DNA of 6,364 bases from Spirochaeta sp. (lineage in GTDB: Bacteria > Spirochaetota > Spirochaetia > DSM-2461). The notes under the pieces are model-generated. The model saw only the letters and a list, made by a program, of their open reading frames with translations. It had not been told where the DNA came from and searched no databases. Of this stretch, positions 5,452 through 6,364 are shown piece after piece; position 1 is the first letter of the stretch; every line of letters begins with the position of its first letter. Location: contig JAUVIY010000154.1 of NCBI GenBank assembly GCA_030592625.1, forward strand, positions 1 through 6,364, given 5' to 3'. The position numbers were made by a program, and so were the translations under genes.

Positions 5452-6364
5452 GCGAATAAAGCATCATCCCGCCTCCGGCAGCAACGGATGTGCCGCCGAT
5501 GGCCAGCATACCGACCGACAAGCTGTTTGCCATCGAATTATCCGGGAGAAAAGCCTTCAGAAGCCCGCCGAGGGTCATCATACCGACTCCCGTGGCAAAG
5601 ACAATCTTGCCACCGGTCTCGTATGTTCCTTTTCGAGTATCCAGAGAAGAATCGAGGTTCAAGTTCTTTGAAACTTCCAGGTTTTCCTCCCCCGATATCG
5701 GCTCTCCGACAGGCGTGATAATAGGATGGGCATTCCAATATGCCCTGATTTCGTCATCGATGTTTTTCGATTTGAGTTTCTTATCCGGAGCGGATGATTT
5801 GGTTTCCACCATTTTTCCGGCAGCAAGAATGAAGGGATCTTTCTCCATCAGATCGATTTTACTGACGGTTTCCTTATCATATTGCAGGACATCGACTTCC
5901 CCATCGAAGCAGTACACAGACGTTTGACGTTCTCCACCCTCATCCGCAAGGTCGTAGAACAGATCGTAACCAAAATCGGTGCCACGAACACCGGCAACGG
6001 TATCATGTCCTGTAATCCAGAGCCTTGATCCGCCGAAGAGAGAGGCAACTTTCACACGGATTCGTCCGTAGGTCACCCTGAAAACTCCCCCGCCGTTGCC
6101 ATCCAGCGAGGTGATGGTAAAAGTGGTGCTCTCCGCCAGCTTGATGACACCACCATTACCGTTGTTCAACAGGATTTCCACAAAACTGCCGTCATCGGTC
6201 AGAATCATGTCGTCTACCTGAAGAGGCAACCCGATAACGTCATCGGCTGCGATGTCATAAGACGTCGATTGTCCGTCCCTGACAACCTGGAAACCGTTTC
6301 CCTCGGCGTAGGAAACCACTGCATCGGTTTGTGAGTACAGAGGCATGGCCGAAAAAGCCAGAAA
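5438..6364 (-). CDS. FecR-domain protein with C-terminal membrane hairpin (5' end outside window)
   Basis: The frame runs off the window's right edge with no stop. The first visible residues, FLAFSAMPLYSQTDA, look like the end of a signal peptide, so the ATG at 6346 is probably internal and the true start lies beyond 6364. Numbered from that Met, the FecR domain spans about 30-155: LQVDDMILTDDGSFVEILL, IKLAESTTFTIT, VTYGRIRVKV, and the hallmark TVAGVRGTDF (116-125). A charged linker follows (180-245), then two hydrophobic segments (about 246-266 and 275-300) and a very short tail. FecR domains are extracytoplasmic; in classical systems they relay a signal to a sigma factor, but no sigma factor, TonB receptor or FecR-type N-terminal cytoplasmic part is visible. 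Many stand-alone FecR proteins have unknown function. The last 14 nt overlap the 3' end of the convergent kinase-like gene. Confidence 0.85.
   Translation of the reverse strand, partial: FLAFSAMPLYSQTDAVVSYAEGNGFQVVRDGQSTSYDIAADDVIGLPLQVDDMILTDDGSFVEILLNNGNGGVIKLAESTTFTITSLDGNGGGVFRVTYGRIRVKVASLFGGSRLWITGHDTVAGVRGTDFGYDLFYDLADEGGERQTSVYCFDGEVDVLQYDKETVSKIDLMEKDPFILAAGKMVETKSSAPDKKLKSKNIDDEIRAYWNAHPIITPVGEPISGEENLEVSKNLNLDSSLDTRKGTYETGGKIVFATGVGMMTLGGLLKAFLPDNSMANSLSVGMLAIGGTSVAAGGGMMLYSLSLP

Overview
The window looks like a bacterial chromosome fragment from a moderately GC-rich, sugar-using Gram-negative or diderm organism. Two clues suggest Spirochaetes (low-to-moderate confidence, inference only): the FecR-domain membrane protein, and a membrane-anchored kinase-like protein sitting next to a carbohydrate operon. 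No rRNA or other firm taxonomic marker is present.

Layout: positions 107-3149 (minus strand) hold a D-xylose catabolic operon transcribed xylB then xylA, with a plausible intrinsic terminator just past xylA (37-68). The 229-nt gap between xylB and xylA is unusual. Almost all of it (about 1481-1667) is a small non-coding element with 22-nt terminal inverted repeats matching at 20 of 22 positions, a central imperfect palindrome, a second strong hairpin and a possible ATTA target duplication. It reads as a MITE-like insertion that abuts the xylB stop codon; removing it would leave a normal operon gap of roughly 45 nt. A separate GC-rich hairpin lies between the element and the xylA ribosome binding site.

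A 72-nt intergenic region (3150-3221) separates xylB from a divergent AraC-family regulator (3222-4103, plus strand), the obvious candidate xylose-responsive controller. An 11-nt perfect inverted repeat here places a strong Shine-Dalgarno sequence in front of both divergent transcripts. On the regulator side that site faces a four-codon mini-ORF (MDRK-stop) whose stop overlaps the GTG start of the regulator.

Overlapping the regulator's 3' end by 23 nt is a 456-aa membrane protein (4081-5451). Its cytoplasmic part resembles a protein kinase with the C-lobe best preserved, but it lacks recognisable catalytic HRD and DFG motifs, so it is probably a pseudokinase; a single membrane segment and an extracytoplasmic domain follow. 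Converging on it, with a 14-nt 3' overlap, is a FecR-domain protein with an N-terminal export signal and a C-terminal pair of hydrophobic segments (5438-6364, start outside the window).

Together, XylA isomerises xylose to xylulose and XylB phosphorylates it for the pentose phosphate pathway, probably under the AraC-family protein. No xylose transporter is visible. The pseudokinase and FecR protein have no evident metabolic role and are the least explained part of the window.
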